Origin: Plasmodium relictum | Taxonomy: Eukaryota; Apicomplexa; Aconoidasida; Haemosporida; Plasmodiidae | NCBI RefSeq assembly: GCF_900005765.1 | Contig: NC_041689.1 | Location: 1,674,001-1,738,000 of the forward strand | Reading direction: 5' to 3' | Length of the DNA: 64,000 nucleotides | Shown: piece by piece, positions 20,786 through 33,086 of the stretch | How the letters are laid out: the number at the start of each line of letters is the position of its first letter | Numbering within the stretch: position 1 is the first letter of the stretch | Program-made: the position numbers and the translations under genes | Notes under the pieces: generated by a model | Seen by the model: only the letters and a program-made list of their open reading frames with translations | Databases searched by the model: none | Told to the model about the DNA's origin: nothing

Positions 20786-21883
20786 ATGTGTAAAATGATA
20801 ATTGAAGAAGAAGAAAAGAAAAATATTGCAAATGTAGAAAATGAAACATTATCATGTAGAAATATGATAAATGAAACTTTGTTAAATGATAATTTGGATA
20901 AATTAAAGGAAAATAATGATAATGTTCAAAAATGTTTTGAATCTTTAAATAATACAATTGAGAATATGAATATTCACATTAATAGTATATTAAAAGACAA
21001 TGAAGAAAAATACATACTAGCATTTAATACATATATGTATGATGTTCAAAAAGAAATCAGAATTTTAAAAAAAATTTTAAAAGAAGAAAGAATAAAAGAA
21101 TTAAAAGATGAGAAGATGAAAAAATTGCAGAAAGAATTAAAATGGTATATAAATGAATGCTTAAGATTAGATAAAATTTCCCAATACTTAAAAAAGGAAG
21201 CTGAAAAATGGAAAAGAAATAGTGAACTCATGAAAAATCATATGTTGTTTTTAGAAAAAAAATTATCAAAAACATTTGAAAAAGTTATTGAAAAACAGTA
21301 TATAAAAAAGGAAGAAGAAAAAAAAACAATAGAATATAAAAGTAAAGATAATAAAAAAGATATATCCAATGAAAAAAAAGATGTAGAAAAAATAGAAAAA
21401 GAAGATGAAAAAAAAGTTGAAAATAAATTAAAAGATAAAGAAAAAAAGGACAATCTTTATAATAAAATGAATTTAAAAATAAATGACTTAGAAAAAAAAT
21501 TAAAAAAACAAATAAATATAAATTCTAGTTTACAAGAAAGACTTACAAAACATTATATTGAAAAATCTAAATATGAAAAATTGTTCATTGATTGTTCTAA
21601 ACAAATTAAAAAAGATATAGAGAAACAAAAGATGATTAATGATAAAGAGAGATATATAGAAAAAAATTTCTCGTTATTATTAAATGAATCTGAATTAAGT
21701 TATTTTACTAAAGAAGATAAAAAAAAATTATTAATAACATTTTTTTCTTCAACTGATTTAATTGAACATATGAAAAATAACATTTTTAATAAAGAAAAAA
21801 TGTCATTTGATATTAATAATAAAAATAGTTATACAAGAATAAATTATCAGAGAAAATCTGATATTTCACCTTTTATTTTGTAA
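20786..21883 (+). CDS. Coiled-coil protein, function unknown
   Basis: Single exon, 365 residues. It is almost entirely charged and helical. A coiled coil spans about residues 75-165 (LKKILKEERIKELKDEKMKKL, then WYINECLRLDKISQYLKKEAEKW). A K/E low-complexity linker covers about 170-220, and a second coiled coil about 225-300. A less charged C-terminal segment follows (FSLLLNESELSYFTKEDKKKLLITFFSSTDLIEHMKNN...). There is no signal peptide or membrane segment. An alternative start is Met4 (CKM-IIEEEE). It lies 0.7 kb upstream of the CEP76-like gene on the same strand, and a cytoskeletal or centriolar role would suit that neighbour, but nothing in the sequence proves it. I do not recognise the family. 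Confidence 0.75.
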   Translation: MCKMIIEEEEKKNIANVENETLSCRNMINETLLNDNLDKLKENNDNVQKCFESLNNTIENMNIHINSILKDNEEKYILAFNTYMYDVQKEIRILKKILKEERIKELKDEKMKKLQKELKWYINECLRLDKISQYLKKEAEKWKRNSELMKNHMLFLEKKLSKTFEKVIEKQYIKKEEEKKTIEYKSKDNKKDISNEKKDVEKIEKEDEKKVENKLKDKEKKDNLYNKMNLKINDLEKKLKKQININSSLQERLTKHYIEKSKYEKLFIDCSKQIKKDIEKQKMINDKERYIEKNFSLLLNESELSYFTKEDKKKLLITFFSSTDLIEHMKNNIFNKEKMSFDINNKNSYTRINYQRKSDISPFIL

Positions 21884-22566
21884 ATTATAAATATATATAT
21901 ATAATTCATTTAGTTAGGAAATTACTTATACTTTTTTTATTAAATGGTACTTTAATTTTTTATTGATTTTTTCTTATTTATTTAATGTTTATTAATTATT
22001 TAATTATTTTTTATATTCTTACATTTAATTTTATTTTACATTTTAATTGAATATGATTTCAAAACATAGTATTTTTAAGAATACTATATAAATTTTATTA
22101 ATAAATTTAAATATAAAAAAAATAGAATACTTCTGCAAAATTAGTATTATTTTGAAGTTTTATATATGTAACACAAATATGGCATGCAACCTTGTAACTT
22201 TTTTGTTTATTTCTGATACTTCTTTTTCTATAAAACATTTCAAAAAAAAGAAGAGAAAATGATTGTAGACAAAACAGATATATATAACTTAATGAAAGAA
22301 TTAACAATTAAAAAAAAAATACTTTAAAATACAAAAAAAAAAAAATTATATTTTTTATTGTCTAATTCTTTTTTTTTATCTTTTTAAAATGCCTTAAAGT
22401 GCACTTTTAAAATACATAGAAAAAAAGAAATGTTACTTAAAATATATAAAACTTTATTGAAAGATAAGAAAAAAAAAAAAAAATACTGGAATTTTTATTT
22501 ATTCTCCTTATTTTTAAATACTTCAAATAAATTAATAAAAATAAAAATTCAAATATTTTCTAGAAA
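21884..22566. other. Intergenic upstream of the CEP76-like gene
   Basis: This 0.68 kb tandem gap has a block (about 22130-22320) that is less A/T-monotonous than its surroundings. It carries overlapping short frames on both strands: a plus-strand ATG at 22180 (27 codons), another plus-strand ATG at 22259 (22 codons), and a minus-strand frame of 66 codons. These could be upstream ORFs of CEP76. A GTGCAC hexamer lies at about 22399-22404. Confidence 0.4.
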
Positions 22567-25500
22567 ATGTATTTGATACAAAAAATAAAAGAAGTATTTT
22601 ATGAGAATGAAGCAAATGACAAATTAGATAAAAAAAAAGAAAAAAAAAAAGTTCGTATAAGCGAATTAAATGATGAAATATGGGTATATAAAAATGATTA
22701 TAATAAAGAATATCCATCTGAAGTAAATGAAAGTGAAGATGATGAAGAATATGATGATGAAGAAAATGAAAAAAAAGAAAAAGATCATTTCTTAGAAGTA
22801 CCTTTATTTGATGAAGATGAATACGGAAGAGATATAAAAAAAAATTTGGTTAATATATCATTGATAATTTTTATAAAATTTTATTATTTTTTTTTTAAGT
22901 TTTATATGTCAACATATATATATATATATATTTTTAATTTATAAATTTTGTAGAGATATCTTCCACATAAGAAATCTACAGTGAAAGTAAGAGAAGAAGA
23001 GTCAGAAATAAGCGAAGAAAGTTTAAGCACTACTGATGAAGAAGATATAGAGGAGCCCTTTCTAGATTTATATGAAGAATTAAAAGTTAGAATTTGAAAA
23101 GAATATAAAAATAGAATTTATATGTTTTATCACTTTGTATTTTATATTACCATAATTCTAATAGTATTATTTTATTTATTTATTTATTTATTATTTTTTT
23201 TTTTTTTATTTACCTTTTATATTTAAAATAGAGAGAACAAAATATAACAGAATTTTATAACCCAATGTTAAAACCTAGGTTATGGAGCTTTGAATTTTTT
23301 ATAAAATATATCCATAATCTAGAAAGCCAGAAACAAAAATTTTTTTATTTAGTATCATTTGGAAATAATAAGTAAGATTTCACTTTATTACATATTATTT
23401 CCTTTTTATTGATAATTATATTTTATTATTTTTTTTTTTAAAAGAAAATTAAAACTTTACGATACCTTAAAAAATGAAATTTTATATACTCCCGGGTATA
23501 CTATTGAGCCAGGAGAAATTAAATATCTAAGAATTCCATGTAAAAAAAAATAAAAATAAAAATAAAAATAATAAATAAATAATAATTTTAAAAAAAAGAA
23601 GTATAAATTAAAATTATATGAATATACAAATTAATATATATTTTTTTTTTTTTTAGTGCCTATATGGTCTCAAAAGGAACTTGTTATATCATATAATGAT
23701 TTACAAAATTTTGAAATAACTATTGAGATGTGGAGTATAAATGGATTTATATTTAATGACTTATATGCAAGTTCTAAAAAGACATTAAAAGAGATAATTG
23801 AAATGGAACCGGATAATAATATAATTTTAAAAAAGAAAATTGAAAAACAAAATATTACTTTTGAAGCACAATGCTTAGGAGTAATTTACTTCAATTTATT
23901 TCTTTTTTTTTTTTTTTATTTTCTTTATTATATATATAAATAATATATATATTTTAATTTATATTTTAAATATTTCATATTTGACAATATATGTATGATA
24001 ATTTTTTTTAAGGTGTATATGCAATTATCAGAAATATTTGAATTTCACATGGCCTTAGATAGTTGGTGGTTTATATCAAGTGGTGAAATGCCAAATTATC
24101 TGAAGAAGCTTCCGAAATTTTTGAGGTTTAAATTTCCTTTAAATGAAAGAGATTGGATAATTCATAGTTCCTATAAGTCGTCAAATAATTTTTGGCTTTA
24201 TCCAGGATATTTCTGCTTTATTGGAACACATCAGCAATTAGCTAATTCCTTTTTTATTCTTACAGTAATATATATATTTTAATAATAATTAATATGAATG
24301 ACTACTTTTTATTTTTCTTATATAAACTCTTTTTTTTTTTTGTTTTAAGGTTTTATGTTATAATTCTAGATATAGGTATAAACCTCCGATTTTACTAGGA
24401 TCTTGTATAATATCGTTAAAATCTGTAACAGAATATCCTTTCTTTAAGTACTATTAAATTTATATATATATATATATATATTATCTATATAAACATGGTT
24501 TTTCTTTTTATTAGAGGAATTGTAAAAAAATTAACATTAGACAAAACAAGATTTAAACAAGGAGAAATTGTAGGTAATATTAAGTGTTTTGCTAAAAGTT
24601 ATGGTATAAACGAAATTGAAAAAAATATTCAAAGACCATCTCAACCATTTAGTGATGCTACATTAGTAAATCAATTAATTTTAAATGATCATTATTTAGT
24701 AATAAGGTTTGTATTTTTTTAATTCCTATTTTATTTTTTTTTTTTTTTAATAATTACTTTTTTTTTTTTTTTTATTACACTTTTTTTCATAGAATAATTA
24801 AATGTGAAAATTTGGCTATAAGTAGTATTGATTTAAACAATGTTAATATAAATGTTTGGGTAAAGTGGGATGGAATGGTTAATAAAACTGTCACAGTAGC
24901 AAAAACTACTTCTCCTTTTTTTTATCAAAATTTATATTATCCGATAAGATTAGTTGATTCTAAAGAATTAACTAATGAAAATTTAATAAGAAATGTATTA
25001 CCAATAGATTTAATTTCCAAAGGAGAAATTTGTTTTGAGGTTCATAATAATAATGAAATTTATTCAACCATTTTGGGTATTTTTGAACTTCATTTTGCTG
25101 ATATATTTAATTATGGTACTATTGATTATAGATCTTTAGCTCAGGTTATTTTATATATCAACAAATGTATTTTATTTTTATTTTTATTTTATTTTTTTTT
25201 TTTTTTGTTGTATCATTGATATTATCATATATTAAAAATATTATAGGCCAATACTAAGAGTAGTTCTACGTATAATGATTACAAAGAAAATTATGAAATT
25301 CCTAATAGAACTACTAATAACGCAAATGATAACTATGATGATTATTACATGAAAAATTACAAAACAGTAGTTTATAAGAATACATTAGGTAAAAATGTCT
25401 ATTGTAATTAATAAGATATTTCATAAAATTTATATAATTTAAATTTAATCAAATAATAATAGAATATCCTGTTACTATTCTTATGCATTTATTTTTGCAG

Positions 25501-25740
25501 TGGAATACATTAGACAATTACATATATATTTTTTTTTTTCAGAATTAATGTATTCTAAAATTCATTTAAAATCACTAAATAAAGAAAATATTCAAACAAA
25601 GAAAAAATCAACTATTACAATAGAAGCTTATGTGATACCTCCTCTTCCGAATAATCTAGTTTTTTTTAATGAACATAAAGCAACTAATTCTTCATTAATA
25701 TATAAAGCTTTATCAAAAAGGTATTGAATATATAAATATT

Positions 25741-25774
<34 letters not shown>

Positions 25775-26345
25775 ATTTTCTTTCTGAAGGTGGGAAAAAG
25801 ATTTCACAAAATTTAATGATATTTATCTTCAATGGTTTCCAAAATCAATTAAAAATAGAAAGTATAAAAATTAAAGAAAAAAAAAAAAAATAAAGCATAT
25901 ATATACATACATAATTTTTGTAAGAAAAAAAAAAAAATGAAATATATATAATATTACATTTTTTATACCTATAGTTTTCCTTGTGTAAGCAAAAATGATT
26001 TTGATAATAATATATATCCATTGTGTAGTTTTGTTACTTCAATTAACTTACCTGCACAAGTATCAACTCCAGGTATATTTTTTTTAACATTACAAAATAC
26101 GTCAAAGGTTTTTTATTTTATGAGAATATTTAATTAATTAAATAACCTTTTTTTTTTTTTTTTAGGTCCTTTGTTTCACTGGTTAAATAATATTGAATAT
26201 ATTGAAAGTGAAGATGAATCAGCAATTTTTACTCCACCTTATTTTTTTTTATCATATAAAAAGGGGACAATACAAGATCATGTTCTCTTACTATGTTGTT
26301 GTTTAAAAGGTTTAGAGTATGATGCATATGTTTGTAAAGGTACAA

Positions 26346-26398
<53 letters not shown>

Positions 26399-29300
26399 TA
26401 TTTTATTTTTTAAGGGACAATAAATAATGGAAAAAAGAATCATTATTGGGTTATGACTAGACACGAAAATGGATGGATTTGTTTTTGGGAAGTTACGAAT
26501 AAATCAATTATACATTTAAAAAATAGATGGAATAATAATGATTTTTTAAAAAATTCAGATATTATTAAACAAAATGAAATGCTTAATAAAGTAAAAGAAA
26601 ATAATGAAGAAAAATATTACAATGGAGAATATTTAATGAATTTTGTTAGATATGGTTTAGAAGAGTTAAAGAGAAAAGAAAAAGAAATTAAAGAAGAATA
26701 TGACTTAAAAGAAGAAAATGAATTATATACAATGGATATATGTGGAGAAAACAATACCAAAGATGAAAAGGTAGACATTGAAGAAATTTTATGTAATGAT
26801 GAAGATTTTTTTAATAATATGCTTGAAATAAAGTATGAAAAAACTGAATCATATAATTGCAATAAAGCTTTAAAATATTTATTAGAAAATTTCTCGAAAT
26901 ACATACCCATATCACCAAAAATGTTTTTAGTTGACTATGAAAATACATTAGCTTATGTACCTTATACTTCTATTGAGATTGTTTTTAATGATGAACAATT
27001 ATACGGAAATATGCAAAATCATCATCCTGCTTGTATTTTATATGATTTTGAAAATAATAATCATTGGCGTCCTTTACTTAACCATTCACCAATTCCAATT
27101 AAAAATGAAATTACTATTTCTACTCCTTTGAGTGATAAACTTTCGTAAATTTAAAAGAAATTAAAATAAATATAAATATGAATTATCTATTTCATATTTT
27201 TGATGATACATATATATATATATACATTTTTAATTTCTTAAAAAATAATTCTATAAAAGTATCTAATTTTTTATATAATTATTTTATTTGAATTTTCTTT
27301 ACTTTTCAGAGTAAAATATGCAAATGATTTAGAAGAAGAAATTAGAGAAATGATTCTTTTCATAAGAAACAAAGAAGGTTTAGAAACAAATTTTGAACAT
27401 TCATCAGAAATAAGATATTTTTTAGAAATGTATATAGATTTGTGCGAATATAAGTTAAACTTAGATAATAATTATAACACAAAACCTGAAAATTTTGAAT
27501 ATAAAGAAAAGAATAAAGATAATAAAGATGAGAATGAAAATGAAAAAAAAAAAAAAAAAGAAAAAAAAAATGAAAATGAAAATGTTAAAAAAACATGGTC
27601 TCAATATAAGAATGATTTTTATCCAAATATAGAAGCTCAATATGTGAATAAAGATGATTTAAATTTTTATAATTCTTATTATCCAACTGAAAATGTTGTA
27701 ATGATGAATACAGAAAAAAAAAAACATTTAACTAATATTCCTAAAAATTATGTATATGGAATGAATGATGAAATTTACAATAAGGGAAAAGAACAATATA
27801 TAGGAAATTATGTTTTTAATAAAAAAAGTGATTATATATTAGATAATTATGATGATAAAGTTAAAAAAAAAAATATAAAACGTTTTCAAAATATTCCAGT
27901 TCATTATCAAGAAAAATATGAAGATATAAATAAAGATCAAATTAAAGAATATGATTCATTGCATAATTCAAAAACGAATGAATTCCCAAATGATATATAC
28001 AATAATGAAAATATGAATAATAATCGAAATAAAAAAGAAGATACCAATGAAAATGATAAAAAAAAAAATAAAAGAGAAAAAGGATTGTGTGAAGAAGTAG
28101 AAGAAAGTGAGGAAAATGAAGAAGAAATATATAAAGAGATAAAAGAAAAATATTACTATGATGAAGAGGAAAATAATAATGAAGAGAATTCATATTATAG
28201 AAATGATGATAAACCTAATAAATTCATAAAAAAATACGATAAACACTATGATAATTTGTTGAGACTAGAAAAAAGTTTAAAAAAGAAGGAAAAAATTATA
28301 AAAGAAGAATTAATGGATATTAAATTGAGAAATAAAAACTACTATCAAGAAAAATTAAATAAACAAACGTTTTGTAATTTTGTAGATACACAGGAATTTT
28401 TAATGAATAAATTAAGTAATAAAAATTATATGAAAAAACTAAATAAAAATACGAACTGTGAAGAATTAAAAAACATATATGTTTCTTCCGAAGACTCAAA
28501 ACATGTTAATAAAAATATTTTTAACGGTTATTTTATTATTCCATCAAGACAATTTTATTCAAAAAAAAAGAGTGATTATAATAACAATAATCAACCATTT
28601 TTAGAAAATCCAGAGAAGGGTGAGCATAATATTTATTATTCTTTCTCAAAAAAAGAAAAGAAAAATATTAATGAAATAGAAGTAAAAAAAGATATTTTAA
28701 TTGAAAAAAATATAAATAAATCACAAAATTTGTTAAGGAGTAATATTATTAGTACTAATAAAAGTTCTATTAGTAAAAATAATGATAAAAACAATAGTGA
28801 TAATAAAAAGAAAATAAAAAGGCATCATAAGTTTGATGAAAATTTAAATAAGTTAGTAAATATATATAAGAAAAGACATAATATAGGGATTATGAAAAAA
28901 ATTCCTTATCATATAAATAGGCATTTGAGAAGAGATGATATAACAAGAGTGAAAAAAAATAGATATAAGATTAAATTTTTTTTGTTTGAGAGTAATTCTA
29001 ACAAAATTAAGGAAAAAAGTATATATTTTACAAACAAATTACGTTTTTTAAAAAATAATACTATTAAGAAGAAAATGAATTTTACTTCTTCAAATGACAA
29101 AGAAATATATAGTTTGAATGAAGATAAAAAGTTTATTTTTCAAAGCCATCATCAAATGCATAGGGATCAAGACATTCATGATATGAATGGTAATGGAATG
29201 GAGGAATACCAAGTAAGAATATATATATTAGTAAAATATTAAATTATAAGTTTTTCATTAAAATATATTACATTATTTTATTTTTATTTTTTTTATAATT

Positions 29301-30346
29301 AGGATAAAGAACACATTGATAATATAAATGCTAAAATAACACAAAGGTATTCAGAATATCCTATTATAGAAAATGATATGATTAATAATAAAAATAATGA
29401 AACATATGTAAATAATTTTCAAGGAAATCCCAATGAGAATTTGCTAGAAAAAAATTTGAAAAATGAATCCTCACAAAATGTAAATTATGATAAAGCATCA
29501 ACAAAAAAAGAATCCTTTAAATCTCCACCAAAAACTTGGTCAAGATTAGATTTAACATCTAAGTATGTTGTTAATCAAATTTCTCAATGGAATTGGTATT
29601 ATTCATTGGTAAATACTTTAATTATTTAATTTTTAATAAATAAAGAAAAAAAAATTTCAAGCTATATGTTGAGAGTATATTCTTATTTAAACAAAAAAAT
29701 TTTTTGAATATTTATTTTATTGTAAATAACTATTTTTTTTTTTTTTTTTTGAAGGAAGAACAATATTTTAATTGGCAATATTACAAATTTCCTGTTCCAC
29801 CTAATCATACATTTGTTGGTTTCCCAATTCATTTTTCTACAACTGGTTAAAATTATTATAAATTTATAAAAAAGAATGAAAAAATTAAATTAATATATTT
29901 TCATATAAAAAAATAATTTAAGATTTATTTTTAATATATATTTTCCTTAATAGACGTGACTGAAGTAAAAACCTATTTGTTACATTCTAAAAGATTTGAA
30001 AACATAATGAAACTTTCAATAGATAATATTTCATTTCTTATATATTGCAAAGTTTATCCTTTAATTGGTGGAATTATGTCAAATTGGGTATTCTTAGGTT
30101 GCTTGGTTCCCTGGATGGTTATAAAAAAAAAAAAAATAATAATAATATACATATATCGTATTTTTTTTAATAATTTAATTAATTTTTTTTATATGTTTAT
30201 AATTTAAAAATAAAACAAAACCGTATTATATAAAAAGTTAAATGATATCTTAATTACAAAAAAAAAAAAAAATTTTATATCAGACTGCGAGAGAAAGAGA
30301 AACTAAAATAAAAAGGATTCCAAAAAAAGATGTTAATAAAAGATAG
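22567..30346 (+). CDS. CEP76: CEP76-like centrosomal/ciliary protein (C2 plus inactive transglutaminase-like), about 20 exons
   Basis: Phase-consistent exons: 22567-22848, 22954-23085, 23232-23371, 23445-23539, 23657-23880, 24013-24264, 24350-24447, 24515-24706, 24793-25144, 25247-25388, 25501-25720, 25790-25861, 25975-26072, 26166-26339, 26415-27144, 27310-29212, 29303-29608, 29755-29845, 29954-30117, 30284-30346. The total is 5730 nt, 1909 residues. A C2-like domain begins near residue 460 (YLVIRIIKCENLA, then VNVWVKWDG). The transglutaminase-like fold spans about 755-865 (GPLFHWLNN, GTIQDHVLLLCCCLKGLEYDAYV, HYWVMTRHENGWICFWEV). The usual catalytic Cys position reads GTIQDH, so it looks inactive, as in ciliary CEP76/CC2D2A proteins. 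A conserved C-terminal unit (WQYYKFPVPPNHTFVGFPIHF...) ends the protein. About 600 N/K-rich residues (exon 16) interrupt it. In malaria parasites axonemes form only in male gametes, so a basal-body role is inferred. The last exon is uncertain: unspliced reading would stop at 30207. Confidence 0.8.
26352..26395. repeat. (AT)22 microsatellite in a CEP76 intron
   Basis: About 44 bp of uninterrupted AT dinucleotides fill most of the 75-bp intron between exons 14 and 15 of the CEP76-like gene. Length variation here would change intron size directly. Confidence 0.85.
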
Positions 30347-30488
30347 ATTTAATAAGATATATTTAAATTAGATAAAAAAACAAAAATAGCAATAAAAAGG
30401 AGAGGTAGATATAAAAACGTGGAAATATATAATATTAATTAAAATATAAATATGCTAATTTAAAAATGACACATTTTACGTTTATTAT

Positions 30489-30540
30489 AAAAAAAAAAAA
30501 AAAGGAAAAACAAATTTGTTTTTCCTTTTTTTTTTTTTTT
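30489..30540. terminator. Perfect 52-bp palindrome between convergent genes (candidate bidirectional 3' end element)
   Basis: The left arm is 15 A, GG, five A, C, AAA. The right arm is its exact reverse complement: TTT, G, five T, CC, 15 T. There is no spacer, so the arms are 26 bp each. It lies between the ends of the plus-strand CEP76-like gene and the minus-strand PheRS gene, about 140 bp and 180 bp from the two stops. It would form the same hairpin in both transcripts. A role in transcript ending or protection is inferred from position only. Confidence 0.55.
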
Positions 30541-30717
30541 AAATGAAAGATTTTCAATTTCTTTTATTAGAACCTTTTTTTTTTTTTCAGGGTTTATATT
30601 TAAGAAATTAGGATTATTTTCTTTTAATTTTTTACGTTCTTAATTTATCTATATATATATTTTTTTTTCTTTTTTTTTTTTTTTTTATATTGTATTCTTA
30701 TAATAACGTCAAAACCT

Positions 30718-32070
30718 TTATCTTACATAAACAGAACATTCTTTAATAAGGCTTTGTATAATTTGATTTTGTATTTTGTTGACAAATTTATGCGTTAGAT
30801 TTTGGTTATGTGAACGATACGTTATCCTATAGCATACACTTGTTTGGTTTGTTTTGGGATTATAATAATGGTCTACTTTTTTTACTTCTTCAATATTTTC
30901 ATTAGCAATATCTCTACATAACTGAAAAAATATACTTTCTTTAAAATTATCATTAATGTAAAAAGAAATATCTTTTTCGATTGGAGGAAAATTACTAAAA
31001 GGATAAAATTTTGTAATTTCATTTTCTTTAAATTGATTTATAAACCTTTTGTCATTACTCCAAAATAAACGAATGTCCTGAATATCATATAATAACATAC
31101 ATAATCTTTCTAAACCTATGCCGAAGGCCCATCCTTGAAAATTTAAATTTTTTAGAAATTCATTTATTTTTAGTGTAATTTGATTATTTAGTTGTTTATC
31201 ACATAATTTATTAATAATAGAAGCAAAGGATTCTTTATTTGGTATTTGGAATATATTACTAGAATAATTATTAATATTAGTGAACAAATTTTTATCAAAT
31301 AAAGAAATTTCATTTTCTATTATTTTATTTATATCTTTTTCATATAAACTCATATAAATTACTTCTTTTTTTATTTTTCCACATCCTAAAATTTCTATCC
31401 ATTTATTATCTTTTTCTCTTTTTATATATAATTCATAAGAAGGATCAGTAAATGGAAAGGATGTATTATTTTCCCATTTCATTTCTATTTTTTTATATTT
31501 AAATAAATAATTAATTAAATTTTCAAGTTTTTTTTTCAAATCTGTTTCTACTTCAAAACTTTCAGAGCGTATTAAAAATCCATCTGTTTGATGAAAAATG
31601 GGAAAGTGGTATTTATCTATTTCATCTTTTCTATATACTGTACCTGTGTAAATAACATTCTTATAATTTTCTTTTAATAAATATGGTAGATGAGTAGTCA
31701 TATGTGTTCTAAGCAATTTTACTTTATCATGATCTAGTAATTTATTAGATAAATAATATTTATAGTATTTGTTTAAAATATCTAATCTTATATAATAATT
31801 TTCAAAAAAGAAGGGAAAATTTTTTATATAATTTTCATTCAAATAAAATGTATCTTTAATATTTCTAGCTGGGTGTGATAAGGGCACAAGCAATTTATCA
31901 AAATTTTGTTTTATTGTTATTTTATAATCTAAATTGTCGAAATTTTCAAATTTAAAAAAATGTTCAATCATATTTTTTACTGTCCTTATTGGGTGATTTT
32001 TAGTATTATATAAAGTTCTTCCTTCATTTGATAAAATTATTTTAGGCAATAACATTTCTAAAAATTGCAT
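30718..32070 (-). CDS. Organellar (mitochondrial-type) phenylalanyl-tRNA synthetase
   Basis: 450 residues in the monomeric mitochondrial FARS2 layout. The class II catalytic core opens with LSHPARN (about 64-70). The HMTTHLPYLL helix and motif 2 (TVYRKDEIDKYHFPIFHQTDG, about 144-164) follow. Next are the FPFTDPSYE strand, the ILGCG turn, and motif 3 (GWAFGIGLERLCMLLYD, from 313). A C-terminal anticodon-binding FDX-ACB domain (about 360-450) ends with CYRITYRSHNQNLT. It attaches phenylalanine to organellar tRNA(Phe). About 65 parasite-specific residues separate GCG from motif 3. The protein begins only ~15 residues before the conserved NEGRTLYNTKNHPI block, so no transit peptide is evident. 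The base triplet before the ATG is TAG within a TATAAGTAG string, which could be a splice acceptor for an upstream targeting exon. It is divergent from the ARID gene and convergent with CEP76. Confidence 0.9.
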   Translation of the reverse strand: MQFLEMLLPKIILSNEGRTLYNTKNHPIRTVKNMIEHFFKFENFDNLDYKITIKQNFDKLLVPLSHPARNIKDTFYLNENYIKNFPFFFENYYIRLDILNKYYKYYLSNKLLDHDKVKLLRTHMTTHLPYLLKENYKNVIYTGTVYRKDEIDKYHFPIFHQTDGFLIRSESFEVETDLKKKLENLINYLFKYKKIEMKWENNTSFPFTDPSYELYIKREKDNKWIEILGCGKIKKEVIYMSLYEKDINKIIENEISLFDKNLFTNINNYSSNIFQIPNKESFASIINKLCDKQLNNQITLKINEFLKNLNFQGWAFGIGLERLCMLLYDIQDIRLFWSNDKRFINQFKENEITKFYPFSNFPPIEKDISFYINDNFKESIFFQLCRDIANENIEEVKKVDHYYNPKTNQTSVCYRITYRSHNQNLTHKFVNKIQNQIIQSLIKECSVYVR

Positions 32071-33086
32071 CTACTTATAAAATATAATTACATATTTTTA
32101 TAAAGATTTTATGTATACAAATAATTTTTACGTTAATTTTTTTTTGTTTTTTTAAAAAATAATGTTTATATATATTTTACTTTATTTTTTTTTAGAAAAC
32201 GTAAGCGTTAGTAATTTAAAATATAAAAATGAAGTTATGTTAATAACTTATAACACAAAAACATATTAGTGATTTATTATGCTACAAACATTTATTATCA
32301 TTTTACTGAATAAATTAAAATATAAATAAAATAAATAATTTGCCAAATATAGGAATTTGTAATTTGATAATAATAAATATAAATTTTTTAATTATTTATT
32401 CATATAATTTTAATAGGAATTAATGAGTCAATTTTATATCCTGTTAATTTAAAAATTAAAAGTGTATTTTGAAATTTATAGGTTTCTAATATTGCATCTA
32501 ATTGAAGATATCATATGGAAGTTAATATAATAAGGTTTATACTTCATTTTTTTAATTTTTTTTTTTTATTTTTTTTAAAATAAAGAAAAAAAAAATATTT
32601 TGAATTTTATTAAATTATTTTTTAAAAGCTTTATTTGATTATTATATTTATTATCATTTTATGTAGTTTTAGTTTATATATATACATATATATTTACATG
32701 TTAATTTTTTAATTTTTAACCTTATACCATATTTTTAAGAAATTCTATAATTATAGTAAAATAATTATACATTATGTATCTTAAAATTATTAGTATTTTT
32801 CTTTATATATATTTTTTTTTTGTTAAATAATTTTAGCATACGAAACAGAATATATAAAATGAACTATATTAATAGCTATAAAAAATGTTTCATTCTTATC
32901 TTTTAAAAAGAAAAAAAATATGTATTATAATTTAGTTATTTTAAAATAATTTTATATTTATTCTTTTTTTTTCTTATATAGAAAAATCATTTCCTTTTTG
33001 TTCTGTAAGATTATTTATTTGTTATTTTGTTTTTGTATTATATCACTTTTTTTTTATATTCATTTATTTTATATAATTTTATTTAG
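32071..33086. other. Intergenic upstream of PheRS
   Basis: Divergent A+T-rich spacer. I found no convincing upstream PheRS exon in consistent phase. It presumably holds the PheRS promoter. Confidence 0.4.
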
